Of a stretch of DNA of 64,000 bases, positions 51,388 through 61,104 are shown in pieces. The translations under genes and the position numbers were made by a program. How positions within the stretch are numbered: the stretch's first letter is position 1; every line of letters begins with the position of its first letter. Source of the DNA: Alkalihalophilus pseudofirmus OF4 (lineage in GTDB: Bacteria > Bacillota > Bacilli > Bacillales > Bacillaceae_D). The notes under the pieces are model-generated. The model was not told where the DNA came from. It was given only the letters and a program-made list of their open reading frames with translations, and searched no databases. The stretch covers positions 1,116,001-1,180,000 of the forward strand of contig NC_013791.2 of NCBI RefSeq assembly GCF_000005825.2. Reading direction: 5' to 3'.

Positions 51388-52506
51388 ATGGCAGAGAAAC
51401 CATTACGCCCGCTAGCGGAAGGTGAATTGTCCATCGATCAAGTAAAAGAACAATTAGTTGAGGTAGGGAAAAAGAGAGGGGTCTTAACCTATACAGAAAT
51501 TACAGAGAAATTAGCTGTATTTGACCAGGATTCTGATCAAATGGATGAATTCTTCGAATACCTTGGAGAGCAAGGTGTAGAGATCCTGAATGAGTCTGAT
51601 GATGTTCCTAATCTTCAGCAAGCGGCAAAAGAGGAAGAAGAGTTTGATTTAAATGATTTGAGTGTACCCCCGGGTATTAAAATAAATGACCCTGTACGTA
51701 TGTACTTAAAAGAAATTGGTCGTGTTCCCCTTCTTTCTGCTCAAGAAGAAATTGAGCTGGCAAAACGTATTGAGCAAGGAGACGAAGAGGCGAAGCGTCG
51801 TCTAGCAGAAGCTAACTTACGTCTTGTTGTATCGATTGCTAAACGTTACGTAGGGCGTGGAATGCTGTTCCTTGACTTAATTCAAGAAGGAAATATGGGA
51901 TTAATTAAGGCTGTTGAGAAGTTCGATTATGAGAAAGGATACAAGTTCAGTACGTATGCTACTTGGTGGATTCGTCAAGCGATCACACGTGCGATTGCTG
52001 ACCAAGCAAGAACCATTCGTATCCCAGTACACATGGTTGAAACGATTAATAAGTTAATCCGTGTTCAACGTCAATTACTGCAAGATTTTGGCCGCGAACC
52101 AACACCTGAAGAAGTAGCTGAAGAGATGGAGCTTACGCCTGAGAAAGTACGTGAGATCCTGAAAATCGCTCAAGAGCCTGTGTCGCTTGAAACACCTATT
52201 GGTGAAGAAGATGATTCTCACTTAGGAGATTTCATTGAAGACCAAGAAGCACTTGCACCATCTGATGCTGCTGCTTACGAATTATTAAAAGAACAGCTTG
52301 AAGATGTGTTAGATACATTGACTGATCGTGAAGAGAATGTATTACGTCTACGCTTTGGTCTTGACGATGGTCGTACGAGAACATTAGAAGAGGTAGGAAA
52401 AGTCTTCGGGGTTACTCGTGAACGTATTCGTCAAATTGAAGCAAAAGCACTTCGTAAACTTCGTCATCCAAGCCGAAGCAAGCGTCTAAAAGACTTCTTA
52501 GAATAG
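51388..52506 (+). CDS. sigA: RNA polymerase sigma factor SigA (RpoD)
   Basis: The 372-residue primary sigma factor has region 1.1 ([21 protein letters not shown]), region 1.2 ([29 protein letters not shown]) and region 2 ([60 protein letters not shown]). Region 3 and region 4 ([57 protein letters not shown]) complete it. ATG at 51388 has AAGGAGGGG upstream. Length matches B. subtilis SigA. A terminator follows. Confidence 0.98.
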   Translation: MAEKPLRPLAEGELSIDQVKEQLVEVGKKRGVLTYTEITEKLAVFDQDSDQMDEFFEYLGEQGVEILNESDDVPNLQQAAKEEEEFDLNDLSVPPGIKINDPVRMYLKEIGRVPLLSAQEEIELAKRIEQGDEEAKRRLAEANLRLVVSIAKRYVGRGMLFLDLIQEGNMGLIKAVEKFDYEKGYKFSTYATWWIRQAITRAIADQARTIRIPVHMVETINKLIRVQRQLLQDFGREPTPEEVAEEMELTPEKVREILKIAQEPVSLETPIGEEDDSHLGDFIEDQEALAPSDAAAYELLKEQLEDVLDTLTDREENVLRLRFGLDDGRTRTLEEVGKVFGVTRERIRQIEAKALRKLRHPSRSKRLKDFLE

Positions 52507-52516
52507 AACGGTTACG

Positions 52517-52552
52517 ATGGTTTGCTCGCCTTATGCGGGCGAACCATTTTTT
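52517..52552 (+). terminator. Rho-independent terminator after sigA
   Basis: ATGGTTTGCTCGC (52517-52529) pairs imperfectly with GCGGGCGAACCAT (52535-52547) around a TTAT-containing loop, followed by T residues. Confidence 0.85.
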
Positions 52553-52581
52553 CCATCACGCTGCATATAAGGAGAAACACG

Positions 52582-53121
52582 ATGGATGAAAAAAGAAAAG
52601 CGATTATTATAAATGAAATTAAGTACTGGCGCGAATCAAAGCTGCTTCCCTCCCAGTATTGTGATTTCTTATTAACGCTTTATTCAGAAGGAGAGGACCT
52701 AGAGACAGCCGACTCAGGAAAGCGCTTCCGAAACATTCGGACAATCTATTCGTTTATTATTGTTCAGCTTTCATTTGTCTTTACTGCTCTTGTCATTTAT
52801 TTTACTGATTTTTCAAATGGATTGCAAATGCTTATTGGTTTGACTTTTTCGATTATTGTGTTAATTATAGCAAAACGGACTAGGGCAGATGCCTTTTTTC
52901 TTAAACAATTTTACTATTTTATAGGGGCTCTGATCCTCTTTTTACTAACGATTGAATGGGTTGTTCACTACAAAAGTACTAATAACCTTTTATTATCAGC
53001 AACAATCATTTTACATTGCGTTTTTTGGCTCTTTGCAGGGCTGAAATGGAAAATGCGATTTTTTACGATATCTGCTATACTAGGACTAGTAGTGTTAGGA
53101 ATTTTTTGGCTGGGGCGTTAA
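52582..53121 (+). CDS. Uncharacterised membrane protein between sigA and cccA
   Basis: The 179-residue protein has a soluble N-terminus (about 40 residues with INEIKYWRESKLLPSQYCDFLLTLY). Five to six hydrophobic segments follow from residue ~55 to the end. The N-terminal pattern recalls DUF2157-type membrane proteins, but I do not recognise a specific family. ATAAGGAGAAA precedes the ATG at 52582; frames further upstream run through the sigA terminator. The hydrophobic profile suggests a small integral membrane protein of unknown role. Confidence 0.78.
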   Translation: MDEKRKAIIINEIKYWRESKLLPSQYCDFLLTLYSEGEDLETADSGKRFRNIRTIYSFIIVQLSFVFTALVIYFTDFSNGLQMLIGLTFSIIVLIIAKRTRADAFFLKQFYYFIGALILFLLTIEWVVHYKSTNNLLLSATIILHCVFWLFAGLKWKMRFFTISAILGLVVLGIFWLGR

Positions 53122-53156
53122 AAGAGTGACAAAAAACGCAATTATGCCGACACTAC

Positions 53157-53185
53157 TTTTCACCAGAGACATTTTCGAGTAAAAT
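53157..53185 (+). promoter_or_regulatory. Candidate promoter of cccA
   Basis: TTTTCA (53157-53162) and TAAAAT (53180-53185) are 17 bp apart, about 70 bp before the gene. Confidence 0.4.
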
Positions 53186-53253
53186 GGAGAAGGTAATCTT
53201 TATCGTCTACATAATTGACGTGAAAGTATTTACATGCAAAGGAGGGTATTAGC

Positions 53254-53625
53254 ATGAAAGGAAGACCACTTTTACCATTTGCGATCATAGCAATTGTCGG
53301 GATTGTTGTTATGATTTCGCTTTCATTTATTGGGTTAAACCAGCGTGAAGCGATGCAGGCAGATGAAGAAGGAGAAGAAGAAGTAACTGAAATTGAAGAT
53401 CCGGTAGCAGCTGGAGAAGAATTAGTGCAAACTTCTTGTATCGGTTGTCACGGTGGCGATTTAAGCGGTGGTGCAGGTCCTGCCCTAACGTCTCTTGAAG
53501 GTCAATACACTCAAGAAGAAATTACAGATATTGTTGTTAATGGGATTGGATCAATGCCGTCAGTTAACGATAACGAAGTAGAAGCAGACGCAATTGCACA
53601 GTATTTACTATCTATTTCAGAATAA
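53254..53625 (+). CDS. cccA: Cytochrome c550
   Basis: The 123-residue protein has a single N-terminal membrane anchor (LLPFAIIAIVGIVVMISLSFIGL), an acidic linker (EEGEEEVTEIED) and a class I cytochrome c domain. The heme site is CIGCHGG (about residues 67-73) and the axial methionine is in GIGSMPSV. It carries electrons outside the cytoplasmic membrane toward cytochrome oxidase. The acidic linker fits an alkaliphile. AAAGGAGGG precedes the ATG. The gene is monocistronic, with its own terminator. Confidence 0.95.
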   Translation: MKGRPLLPFAIIAIVGIVVMISLSFIGLNQREAMQADEEGEEEVTEIEDPVAAGEELVQTSCIGCHGGDLSGGAGPALTSLEGQYTQEEITDIVVNGIGSMPSVNDNEVEADAIAQYLLSISE

Positions 53626-53631
53626 CAGGAG

Positions 53632-53662
53632 AAGCGGGAGTTATGACAACTCTCGCTTTTTT
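53632..53662 (+). terminator. Rho-independent terminator after cccA
   Basis: AAGCGGGAGTT (53632-53642) pairs with AACTCTCGCTT (53648-53658), followed by six T residues. Confidence 0.88.
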
Positions 53663-53676
53663 ATGCAGTAAAAGCC

Positions 53677-53704
53677 TTGTCTAGTTGCGAAATGAGGCTA
53701 ATAT
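53677..53704 (+). promoter_or_regulatory. Candidate promoter of trmK-yqfO
   Basis: TTGTCT (53677-53682) and TAATAT (53699-53704) are 16 bp apart in the gap after the cccA terminator. Confidence 0.35.
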
Positions 53705-53754
53705 CGTTAAGATGAGAGACAGAAAAGATATTGAAATGACAGGTGTGTTTAAAG

Positions 53755-54465
53755 ATGAATGATAGACAATTGTCCAAACGATTACAACGAGTAGCGGCTT
53801 ACGTCCCTAAGGGCTCAAAAACAGCTGATATTGGCTCTGATCATGCCTATCTTCCATGCTATTTATGTCTAGAAGACCAAACGGCAAAAGCAATTGCTGG
53901 AGAGGTCAATGAAGGGCCGTATTTGTCGGCTGTTTCACAGGTGAGACAATCTGGGTTAACAGACAGAATTTCCGTGCGTATGGGAAATGGTTTAGAAGTC
54001 ATTGAACATGCGGACCAAGTGGATGTGATTACGATTGCAGGAATGGGTGGAGCTTTAATCACTTCGATCTTAGAGGAAGGTAAAGGCAAATTAAGAGAGG
54101 TAGACAGGCTTATCCTGCAGCCTAATGTTTCGGCCGTTACAATTAGAGAGTGGCTTGATAAGGAAGGATGGAGTCTTACTTCTGAAGAAATTATTGAAGA
54201 AGACGACAAGATCTATGAGATTTTAGTAGCTGACCGCGGTGAAAATGTAATGTTGTATGAAGAAGACCGCAAAAAGAAGATGCTGCTTGGACCTTATTTA
54301 ATAAATGAAATGAATGAAGCATTTCAAAAGAAATGGACCTATGAAATGAAAAATTGGGAGAGAATTTTAACCCAATTTGAGAGAGCAACAGAAACGCCAG
54401 AATTGAGCGCGAAGAAAGATGAGTTGAAACACAAGATTGAGATGGTACAGGAGGTATTGAGATGA
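53755..54465 (+). CDS. trmK: tRNA (adenine(22)-N(1))-methyltransferase
   Basis: The 236-residue class I SAM-dependent methyltransferase has motif I as ADIGSDHAYLPCYL (about residues 24-37), VDVITIAGMGGALITSIL, and ILQPNVSAVTIREWL with the NPPY-like region replaced as in TrmK. A helical C-terminal domain follows. It makes m1A22 in bacterial tRNAs. ATG at 53755 is preferred; an in-frame GTG at 53743 abuts the ribosome site. It overlaps yqfO (ATGA), a conserved pair. Confidence 0.94.
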   Translation: MNDRQLSKRLQRVAAYVPKGSKTADIGSDHAYLPCYLCLEDQTAKAIAGEVNEGPYLSAVSQVRQSGLTDRISVRMGNGLEVIEHADQVDVITIAGMGGALITSILEEGKGKLREVDRLILQPNVSAVTIREWLDKEGWSLTSEEIIEEDDKIYEILVADRGENVMLYEEDRKKKMLLGPYLINEMNEAFQKKWTYEMKNWERILTQFERATETPELSAKKDELKHKIEMVQEVLR

Positions 54466-55583
54466 CTAAACTTGTAAATGGTCAAGCACTTATTCAACAT
54501 TTTGAGAGCTGGTCACCTAAATCCTATGCTGTAGAAGGCGACCGTAATGGTGTCATGATTGGCACGTTAAATAAGCCGATAAAAAAAGTAATGGTAGCTC
54601 TTGATGTGTTAGAAGAGGTCATTGATGAAGCAGTTAGAGAAAATGTAGACCTAATTGTGGCACACCACCCGCTGCTGTTCCGTCCTTTAAAGAAAATTGA
54701 TACAAACACCGCGCACGGACGAATAGTGGAAAAGGCGATTAAACATGACATTACTATTTATGCCGCCCATACCAATCTTGATATTGCTAAAGGCGGAGTG
54801 AATGATATGATGGCTGATGCGCTGGGCCTTAGTCACACAGAAGTGCTCTCTCCAACACAGACAACAGCATTAAAAAAGGTTGTTGTATTTGTACCGGAAA
54901 CTCATGCAGCTGCTGTGCGTGAGGCATTGGGGCAGGCTGGAGCAGGCCATATCGGCAATTATAGTCACTGTACATTCAATTCAAATGGTATAGGTACATT
55001 TTTACCTGGTGAGGGAACAAATCCTCATATTGGAGAAGCTCATACACTTGAGAGGGTGGAAGAAGTAAAGGTAGAAACTATTATCCCTGCCCATCTTCAA
55101 AATCGTGTAATACAAGCACTTATGAAAGCTCACCCTTATGAAGAGCCTGCCTACGATATTTACCCGTTAGAGAATAAAGGGGAAACACTGGGTCTTGGAC
55201 GAATCGGACAGCTTCCTGAAGAAATGACGTTGCGTGATTTTGCTGAGCATGTAAAACAGGCTTTTGATGTAGAAGGAGCAAGAGTTGTTGGTGATCTATC
55301 GGCAAAAGTGAAAAAAGTAGCTGTGCTTGGCGGCGACGGAAATAAGTATATGATGCAAGCGAAATTTAAAGGTGCTGATGTGATGGTTACAGGAGATGTT
55401 TATTATCATGTTGCGCACGATGTGATGATGGAAGGGCTGCATATCGTAGACCCGGGTCATAACGTTGAAAAGATAATGAAAGAGGGCGTGAAGCGCTTCT
55501 TTGAAGAGTTTATGCAAAATAAAGGCTATACCACAGAAGTTATTGCCTCAAAGCCAAATACAGATCCATTCCAATTTGTTTAG
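54462..55583 (+). CDS. yqfO: Nif3-like dinuclear metal center protein YqfO
   Basis: The 373-residue protein has NIF3 halves at both ends, holding metal ligands in DLIVAHHPLLFRPLKK, IYAAHTNLDIAKGGVND and GDVYYHVAHDVMMEGLHIVDPGHNVEK. A PII-like insertion of about 100 residues lies between them (VVFVPETHAAAVREALGQAGAGHIGNYSHCTF). The family binds a dinuclear metal site and is linked to GTP cyclohydrolase-like and metal-related roles, without a fixed function. It starts in overlap with trmK and ends at a bidirectional terminator shared with ispH. Confidence 0.93.
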   Translation: MTKLVNGQALIQHFESWSPKSYAVEGDRNGVMIGTLNKPIKKVMVALDVLEEVIDEAVRENVDLIVAHHPLLFRPLKKIDTNTAHGRIVEKAIKHDITIYAAHTNLDIAKGGVNDMMADALGLSHTEVLSPTQTTALKKVVVFVPETHAAAVREALGQAGAGHIGNYSHCTFNSNGIGTFLPGEGTNPHIGEAHTLERVEEVKVETIIPAHLQNRVIQALMKAHPYEEPAYDIYPLENKGETLGLGRIGQLPEEMTLRDFAEHVKQAFDVEGARVVGDLSAKVKKVAVLGGDGNKYMMQAKFKGADVMVTGDVYYHVAHDVMMEGLHIVDPGHNVEKIMKEGVKRFFEEFMQNKGYTTEVIASKPNTDPFQFV

Positions 55584-55610
55584 TCCTATCGATCTAAATC
55601 AATAGCACAT

Positions 55611-55644
55611 AAAAAATCCGTCACAACACTGTGACGGATTTTTA
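55611..55644. terminator. Bidirectional terminator between yqfO and ispH
   Basis: AAAAATCCGTCACA (55612-55625) and TGTGACGGATTTTT (55630-55643) form a near-perfect hairpin with A and T runs on both sides. It can end both converging genes. Confidence 0.92.
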
Positions 55645-56589
55645 CTATTTCTTCGCTTTAACCTTAGGAAGTATTTTCTGCAAGGCTACTTTACGTTCTA
55701 ATGTCCATGTAGATTCATCTTCAGGGTCGTAGTTTTCAAGAAATGTAATGACCTCTTTAGTAATAGGTGTCGGAGTTGAAGCTCCTGAGGTTACACCTAC
55801 GAGATTTACACCTTTAAGCCATTCAAGCTGAAGCTCAGAGATGTCACCGATGCGATATGCTTTAGTTCCGGCAATCTGTTCAGATACTTGAGCCAAACGA
55901 TTAGAGTTATTACTCTTAGGGTCACCTACTACAATGACAAGGTCACATTCCTTTGCTTGTTCAGCTACAGCTTCTTGTCTCACTTGCGTAGCTAAGCAAA
56001 TTTCATTATGAACTTCAGCAGAAGGATAAATCTCCATCGCTTTTTTCATAATGTCAGATACATCCCATTGGCTCATTGTTGTTTGATTCGTAATAATGAG
56101 TTTATCTGTTCCTGCTTTAAGGTTAGAAACATCTTCTACAGATTCAACGAGATGCACAGCTTCCGGAGCTACCCCAATTGCTCCTTCAGGTTCAGGATGC
56201 CCCTTTTTGCCGACGTAGATGAACTCATATCCTTCAGCAGCTTTTTCGCGGATAAGGTCATGTGTACGCGTCACATCCGGGCATGTAGCATCGACTACAG
56301 TTAACCCTTTTTCCTTTGCGAGCTTGCGAACTTCAGGGGATACACCGTGAGCCGTAAAAATAACGGTCCCTTTTTCTACTTGCTTTAAGATCTCAACACG
56401 GTTTGGACCATCTAAAGAAATGATCCCATCTTCTTCAAATGCTTCTGTTACATGCTGATTGTGGACAATCATACCAAGAATATAGATCGGTCTTGGCAAG
56501 TCCAAGTTTTGTGCTGCTTGTCTAGCTAATACCATCGCATCTACTACACCGTAACAGTATCCGCGAGGTGAAATTTTCATCACATTCAT
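55645..56589 (-). CDS. ispH: 4-Hydroxy-3-methylbut-2-enyl diphosphate reductase
   Basis: The 314-residue iron-sulfur enzyme has cysteine ligands in [21 protein letters not shown] and [12 protein letters not shown], and the family motifs [22 protein letters not shown] and GVTSGASTP. It makes IPP and DMAPP in the last step of the MEP pathway. ATG at 56589 follows GGAGG with seven-base spacing; the longer frame upstream is not supported. It is convergent with yqfO and stands between two minus-strand neighbours. Confidence 0.96.
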   Translation of the reverse strand: MNVMKISPRGYCYGVVDAMVLARQAAQNLDLPRPIYILGMIVHNQHVTEAFEEDGIISLDGPNRVEILKQVEKGTVIFTAHGVSPEVRKLAKEKGLTVVDATCPDVTRTHDLIREKAAEGYEFIYVGKKGHPEPEGAIGVAPEAVHLVESVEDVSNLKAGTDKLIITNQTTMSQWDVSDIMKKAMEIYPSAEVHNEICLATQVRQEAVAEQAKECDLVIVVGDPKSNNSNRLAQVSEQIAGTKAYRIGDISELQLEWLKGVNLVGVTSGASTPTPITKEVITFLENYDPEDESTWTLERKVALQKILPKVKAKK

Positions 56590-56694
56590 GACAGGCCTCC
56601 TAAAATGAGAGCTCCTGTCCTCACATATGGAGAACAGGATTGTCGATTCGTCATATATTATAAAGGAGAAAAATAGATGTGACAATCATTTCGC

Positions 56695-57183
56695 TTAGTT
56701 AAGCTCCAGTAGGGCACTATCTATAAATTCATACGCTTGTTCTTCAGTCATATCATTCATTAGTACAAGCTCACTAGCTATCATCTGGCGAGCTTTTTGC
56801 AGATGGTTACGATCTTGAATATGCAGTCCATTTGCTCGTTCTGATTGTTTTTTTGAAAGGGATGAAATCAGGTGAGCCGCGTCAATAATATTGCCGCTTT
56901 TAAGCAGGTTTTCAGTTTCACGTGAGAAATGACTAGTAGATGGTGGTGTTTCAGGTCCGTTTTGAAGGGCTTCCACTAAAACTTCTAGTTCTTGCTGATC
57001 AATAACTTTTCGAAGTCCCGATTGATCAATACGGTTTTCAGGCAGCATCAGTTTGACATCAACGAGTGGGAAGTGAAGGATATAATAGGAATGAGTTTCA
57101 CCTAAAACGTCTTTCTCTTCAATATCTTGAATCGTACCAGCACCGTGATATGGGTATACGACGTGATCACCAACTTTAAACAT
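56695..57183 (-). CDS. CarD-family transcriptional regulator
   Basis: The 162-residue protein begins with the CarD/RID domain (MFKVGDHVVYPYHGAGTIQDIEEKDV ... YILHFPLVDVKLMLPENRIDQSGLRKVI), which binds the RNA polymerase beta subunit. A helical C-terminal half follows that may contact promoter DNA. ATG at 57183 has GGAGGA about seven bases before it; an in-frame ATG at 57189 overlaps that site. A TTGACA-N18-TAGAAT promoter lies upstream on the same strand. In other Bacillus this family gene (ydeB type) lies elsewhere, so its place beside ispH is unusual. Confidence 0.9.
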   Translation of the reverse strand: MFKVGDHVVYPYHGAGTIQDIEEKDVLGETHSYYILHFPLVDVKLMLPENRIDQSGLRKVIDQQELEVLVEALQNGPETPPSTSHFSRETENLLKSGNIIDAAHLISSLSKKQSERANGLHIQDRNHLQKARQMIASELVLMNDMTEEQAYEFIDSALLELN

Positions 57184-57241
57184 GAGCATTCCTCCATTCG
57201 AGTAATACTAATAGTATAACACAAAATGAGGTAAATTTAAA

Positions 57242-57271
57242 ATTCTACTATCACCAGCAGAATGTTGTCAA
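57242..57271 (-). promoter_or_regulatory. Candidate promoter of the CarD-family gene
   Basis: On the minus strand, TTGACA (57271-57266) and TAGAAT (57247-57242) are 18 bp apart, about 60 bp before the start. Confidence 0.55.
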
Positions 57272-57287
57272 CAAAAAAATGCTGTCA

Positions 57288-57908
57288 TTAGATATAAAGT
57301 TTGGGAGCAGGCAAGCCTTGAGCAGTGTGATTGATTGGTCTTGGCCTTCTTACCCTGTTAATAGAAGCTGTGGTTACATTTGGACCAGAAGAATTTACTG
57401 GCAGGGTTCCTGCTGTCTGTGCTGCAGAGGGAATCGTTTGAGGGGCGATGTTTGTTGGTACGCCTGCTGCTTCTTGGGCAGCTGTACTAGGCGTATCATT
57501 GCTCCTCATGATTCTCCATATGGCTGGCATATTTCTTATTAAAGGTCCGTATTGCTGAACCATAGGCACGACCTGTTGTGTTAATCCGAGGACGCGTTGA
57601 GTATTTTGCAGAATCGTTGTAAAGTTCATCGTTCCGCTTGCCCCTGCAGCTGCCCGGCCGATCCCTCCTGCTCCTCCGAGCGCTTGTGTAGCACCTCCGC
57701 CAAATAATCTAGCTAATAATCCACCTCCGCGCCCTGCAGCAGATAAGCCTCCTATTCCTCTGGCAATACCGCCTGCCTGAGGTGCATAAGGAGCAAATGA
57801 GCTGGCTGCTCCACTGAGCATGGGGGCTTGCTGCATAAAGTTCGCTGCTGAATACATCGCTGGCTGCAAGGGAACCGGACCAAGGGGTGGCCCCATAAAA
57901 CGTTGCAT
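57288..57908 (-). CDS. yqfQ: YqfQ/VrrA-family protein
   Basis: The 206-residue protein has a Gly/Ala/Pro-rich N-terminal half (PPLGPVPLQPAMYSAANFMQQAP and GGIGRAAAGASG) and a conserved block NTQRVLGLTQQVVPMVQQYGPLIRNMPAIWRIM. A variable Thr/Pro/Ala-rich tail ends with RRPRPINHTAQGLPAPKLYI. The conserved block is the family mark of YqfQ, related to the variable-repeat VrrA of B. anthracis. It may be a spore-related protein, but the role is not proven. AAAGGAGG precedes ATG at 57908 on the minus strand. Confidence 0.85.
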   Translation of the reverse strand: MQRFMGPPLGPVPLQPAMYSAANFMQQAPMLSGAASSFAPYAPQAGGIARGIGGLSAAGRGGGLLARLFGGGATQALGGAGGIGRAAAGASGTMNFTTILQNTQRVLGLTQQVVPMVQQYGPLIRNMPAIWRIMRSNDTPSTAAQEAAGVPTNIAPQTIPSAAQTAGTLPVNSSGPNVTTASINRVRRPRPINHTAQGLPAPKLYI

Positions 57909-58180
57909 AATAATGCCTCCTTTCACGTACATTCAATCTCCTTATAAATAGGTATATGCCGCCAGAGGAAAAAAGGTGAAATAAAGGATATGATAAAAGT
58001 AAAGTAGCAACAATACTATAAACTGTGATAAAATGAACTATTGCATTGAACGTTTACAGAAATGAAATCATTATGATTTAGTACAATGAATGAAGGACAA
58101 TGACATTAAATAGACTAACAAATGAGCATACGATTAAATCGGACGAGCATTACTAGTCTCGGATAAGGGTGAGAATGATT

Positions 58181-59545
58181 ATGGAAGCAAGCAATTTTAA
58201 AAGATTCGAATTAAAACCATTTCTAATAGAGGCGTTATCAGGACAACGTTTTTCATTACCAACGGAAATTCAAGAGCGACTAATCCCTGCGATTAAAAAT
58301 GGCAAAGATGTCATCGGTCAATCACAAACAGGGACAGGGAAAACACTATCCTTCTTACTGCCGATCTTGGATAAAATAGATCCAGCGAAAGAAGAGGTAC
58401 AAGCAATTATCACAGCACCGACTAGGGAGCTGGCATCTCAATTATTTGATGAATTAAAGAAATTATTAGAACATTGCCCAGAAGAAGAAATGATTCATGC
58501 GAAGTTATTAGTTGGCGGAACCGACCGAAACCGTGCGATTGAAGGATTAAAGACTCAGCCGCATATTGTAGTAGGAACGGCTGGACGTATCGGGGACTTA
58601 ATGGATGACAAAGCATTGCTTGTTTATACAGCGGCTATGCTTGTTGTTGATGAGGCTGATCAAATGCTTGATATGGGTTTTATTGCCGATGTTGATAAAG
58701 TAGCATCACGTATGGCAGAAGACCTTCAAATGATGATATTCTCAGCAACGATCCCAGAGAAGCTTCAGCCATTTTTGAAGAAATACATGAATGATCCGCG
58801 TCATGTTCAAGTTGAGCCAAAGCATGTTACGGCTTCAAAAATTGAGCATCGAATTGTGCCTCTTCGCAACCGTGATAAATTAACATTCACAGTAGAACTT
58901 GCAAAGTCTATTAATCCGTACTTTGCTATTGTGTTTACAAATACAAAAGAGCAGGCAGATGAAGTAACTGCTGCAATGCAAGAAGCAGGATTGAATGTGG
59001 AGTGTTTACACGGAGGTCTCCAGCCGCGCCAACGCAAACAGATTATGAAGCAAGTGAAAGAAGTGAAAATGCAATATCTTGTCGCAACAGACCTTGCTGC
59101 ACGTGGAATTGATGTAAAAGGTGTTACTCATATTATCAATTTTGGTCTGCCTAAAGACTTAGACTTTTATGTACATCGTGTAGGTCGTACAGCACGTGCA
59201 GGAGCGGACGGAGTTGCTTATACGATCTTTGAGCAAAATGATCAGCTTGCGGTAGAAAAGCTGTTAAAGCGCGGGATTACATTTACGTATTATGATTTCA
59301 AGCGAGGAGAGTGGCAGAAGCTAGACAAACCACCTCTAGGGGTACCAGGTAAGCGCCCTAAATCATCATCAGCTAAGCAAGAAACAGTGAAATCTGGTTC
59401 ATCTAAAGAAGTTGTGAATACCGGCACTGGAAAAGCAAAAGCAAAGCCTAAAAAAGTAAAGCCTGGCTATAAGAAAAAAGCTCGTTTTAAACAAGCGAAA
59501 GAAGCACAAAGAGAGCGTCGCATTTCATCACGCAAAAAGAAATAA
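58181..59545 (+). CDS. cshB: DEAD-box RNA helicase CshB
   Basis: The 454-residue protein has the Q-motif region, motif I QSQTGTGKT (about residues 47-55), motif Ia PTRELASQL, motif II VDEADQ, motif III SAT and motif VI HRVGRTARAG. A lysine/serine-rich C-terminal tail (KAKAKPKKVKPGYKKKARFK) probably binds RNA. CshB unwinds RNA and is linked to cold growth and ribosome assembly. ATG codons at 58175 and 58181 are both possible; 58181 lines up with B. subtilis CshB. It forms the cshB-nfo pair. Confidence 0.94.
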   Translation: MEASNFKRFELKPFLIEALSGQRFSLPTEIQERLIPAIKNGKDVIGQSQTGTGKTLSFLLPILDKIDPAKEEVQAIITAPTRELASQLFDELKKLLEHCPEEEMIHAKLLVGGTDRNRAIEGLKTQPHIVVGTAGRIGDLMDDKALLVYTAAMLVVDEADQMLDMGFIADVDKVASRMAEDLQMMIFSATIPEKLQPFLKKYMNDPRHVQVEPKHVTASKIEHRIVPLRNRDKLTFTVELAKSINPYFAIVFTNTKEQADEVTAAMQEAGLNVECLHGGLQPRQRKQIMKQVKEVKMQYLVATDLAARGIDVKGVTHIINFGLPKDLDFYVHRVGRTARAGADGVAYTIFEQNDQLAVEKLLKRGITFTYYDFKRGEWQKLDKPPLGVPGKRPKSSSAKQETVKSGSSKEVVNTGTGKAKAKPKKVKPGYKKKARFKQAKEAQRERRISSRKKK

Positions 59546-59560
59546 CGGGGGATTTGGAGA

Positions 59561-60454
59561 ATGACCTTAAAACTTGGTTCACATGTATCAATGAATGGAA
59601 AGAAGATGCTTTTAGGAGCTAGTGAAGAAGCAGCATCCTATGATGCAAATACATTTATGATCTATACAGGCGCCCCTCAAAACACGCGTCGTAAACCAAT
59701 TGAGGACTTAAATATTGAAGCTGGACTCGCTCATATGAAAGAGCATAATATGGTTGATATTGTTGTGCATGCACCTTACATCATCAATATTGCAAATACA
59801 ACAAAACCAGAGACATTTGAGCTTGGAGTTAATTTCCTGCGATCAGAGATTGAACGCACAGAAGCATTAGGGTCAAAGCAGATTGTTCTGCATCCTGGTG
59901 CTCATGTAGGGGCAGGAGCGGAAGCTGGGATAGCTAAGATTATTGAAGGTCTAAATGAAGTGATAGAAACAAAAAATGATGTTCAAATTGCCTTAGAAAC
60001 AATGGCAGGTAAAGGAACTGAATGCGGCCGTTCATTTGAAGAATTGGCTGAAATTATAAACGGCGTCACACATAATGAGCGTTTATCAGTATGCTTTGAC
60101 ACGTGTCACACGCATGATGCTGGCTATGATATTGTTGAAGACTTTGATGGTGTACTTGATGAATTTGACCGCATCATTGGGGTAGAACGCTTAAAAGTAC
60201 TTCATATTAATGACAGCAAAAATATCCGCGGAGCTAGAAAAGACCGTCATGAAAATATTGGTTTCGGTCATATTGGTTACAGTGCGCTGCATAAGATTGT
60301 ACATCATCCGCAGCTTAAAGACGTTCCTAAGATTTTAGAAACACCATTTGTAGGTGAAGATAAGAAGAATAAAAAGCCGCCTTATAAACATGAAATAGAC
60401 ATGCTTAAAGCCGGAGAATTTGACGAACATATCCTAGGTAAAATCATGGAATAA
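59561..60454 (+). CDS. nfo: Endonuclease IV (AP endonuclease)
   Basis: The 297-residue TIM-barrel enzyme has [41 protein letters not shown] and [13 protein letters not shown]. The metal ligands are found in [34 protein letters not shown] and [24 protein letters not shown]. It cuts at abasic sites in base-excision repair and protects spore DNA in B. subtilis. It follows cshB by 15 bp with GGGGGATTTGGAG upstream, and its terminator follows. Confidence 0.96.
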   Translation: MTLKLGSHVSMNGKKMLLGASEEAASYDANTFMIYTGAPQNTRRKPIEDLNIEAGLAHMKEHNMVDIVVHAPYIINIANTTKPETFELGVNFLRSEIERTEALGSKQIVLHPGAHVGAGAEAGIAKIIEGLNEVIETKNDVQIALETMAGKGTECGRSFEELAEIINGVTHNERLSVCFDTCHTHDAGYDIVEDFDGVLDEFDRIIGVERLKVLHINDSKNIRGARKDRHENIGFGHIGYSALHKIVHHPQLKDVPKILETPFVGEDKKNKKPPYKHEIDMLKAGEFDEHILGKIME

Positions 60455-60471
60455 ATGATGTAAGATAGAGT

Positions 60472-60524
60472 AGAGCCGTTCTTATTAGTTTGATTGAAGC
60501 TAATAAGAACGGCTCTTTCTTTTT
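60472..60524 (+). terminator. Rho-independent terminator after nfo
   Basis: AGAGCCGTTCTTATTAG (60472-60488) pairs with CTAATAAGAACGGCTCT (60500-60516) as a long perfect stem, followed by a T-rich tail. Confidence 0.93.
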
Positions 60525-60585
60525 GGAAAAAAGACTCAACCTTAGCGAAAAGACATAAAGTAAGTATGGTTTTTTTAAATTAAAA

Positions 60586-60849
60586 TTATAAAAAATGGCC
60601 AAATTGTTGTAGTAATTGCGTTACAATAGAGGAAACATGTGGATCGACTTCTGTTTGTAATTTTTGAATGATTTTATTGACTTGGTCTGCATTACCAACA
60701 TCAATTTGTTCTTCTCGCAGGACATTTATGACACCTTCTGCCTGTTCTTTTGTAAGTGGAATTTGATATTGCGAACTTAATTGCATTAATTCTCCTGCGG
60801 TGAGTGAATTTACCTTTTGATTAACAAGCTGCTGCATAATTGAATTCAT
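60586..60849 (-). CDS. yqfT: DUF2624 family protein (YqfT)
   Basis: The 87-residue protein (MQQLVNQKVNSLTAGELMQLSSQYQIPLTKEQAEGVINVLREEQIDVGNADQVNKIIQKL) is a small helical protein of the DUF2624 family. It keeps the place of yqfT after nfo in Bacillus. Function is unknown. The ATG at 60849 has AAAGGGGTG upstream on the minus strand; a TTG one codon earlier is possible. The next plus-strand gene is about 250 bp away. Confidence 0.82.
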   Translation of the reverse strand: MNSIMQQLVNQKVNSLTAGELMQLSSQYQIPLTKEQAEGVINVLREEQIDVGNADQVNKIIQKLQTEVDPHVSSIVTQLLQQFGHFL

Positions 60850-61104
60850 CAAAGCACCCCTTTATCATGTGATTAATGCGAATCGAACAAAAGCGAATGA
60901 AACAATCTGATTAAATATATGTTCCTAAACCGAAAAATGTGCAGAAAAAAAAGGGGATTTTATCCTTCTTATCGAATATTTAGAAACGTGACCTAAAATG
61001 TTGTTGATTTATTCCAACATTAAACCTCTGAATTTCAGAAAATACGTTCTCGTCTATTTGGAAACTAGAACGGTTTTATGCATGCAAAGAAGGAGAGGGG
61101 CAAA

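Noticed and set aside
57279-57542. Plus-strand open frame opposite yqfQ
   Set aside because: It is a composition-driven shadow of the Gly/Ala-rich minus-strand protein, with no supported start or family.
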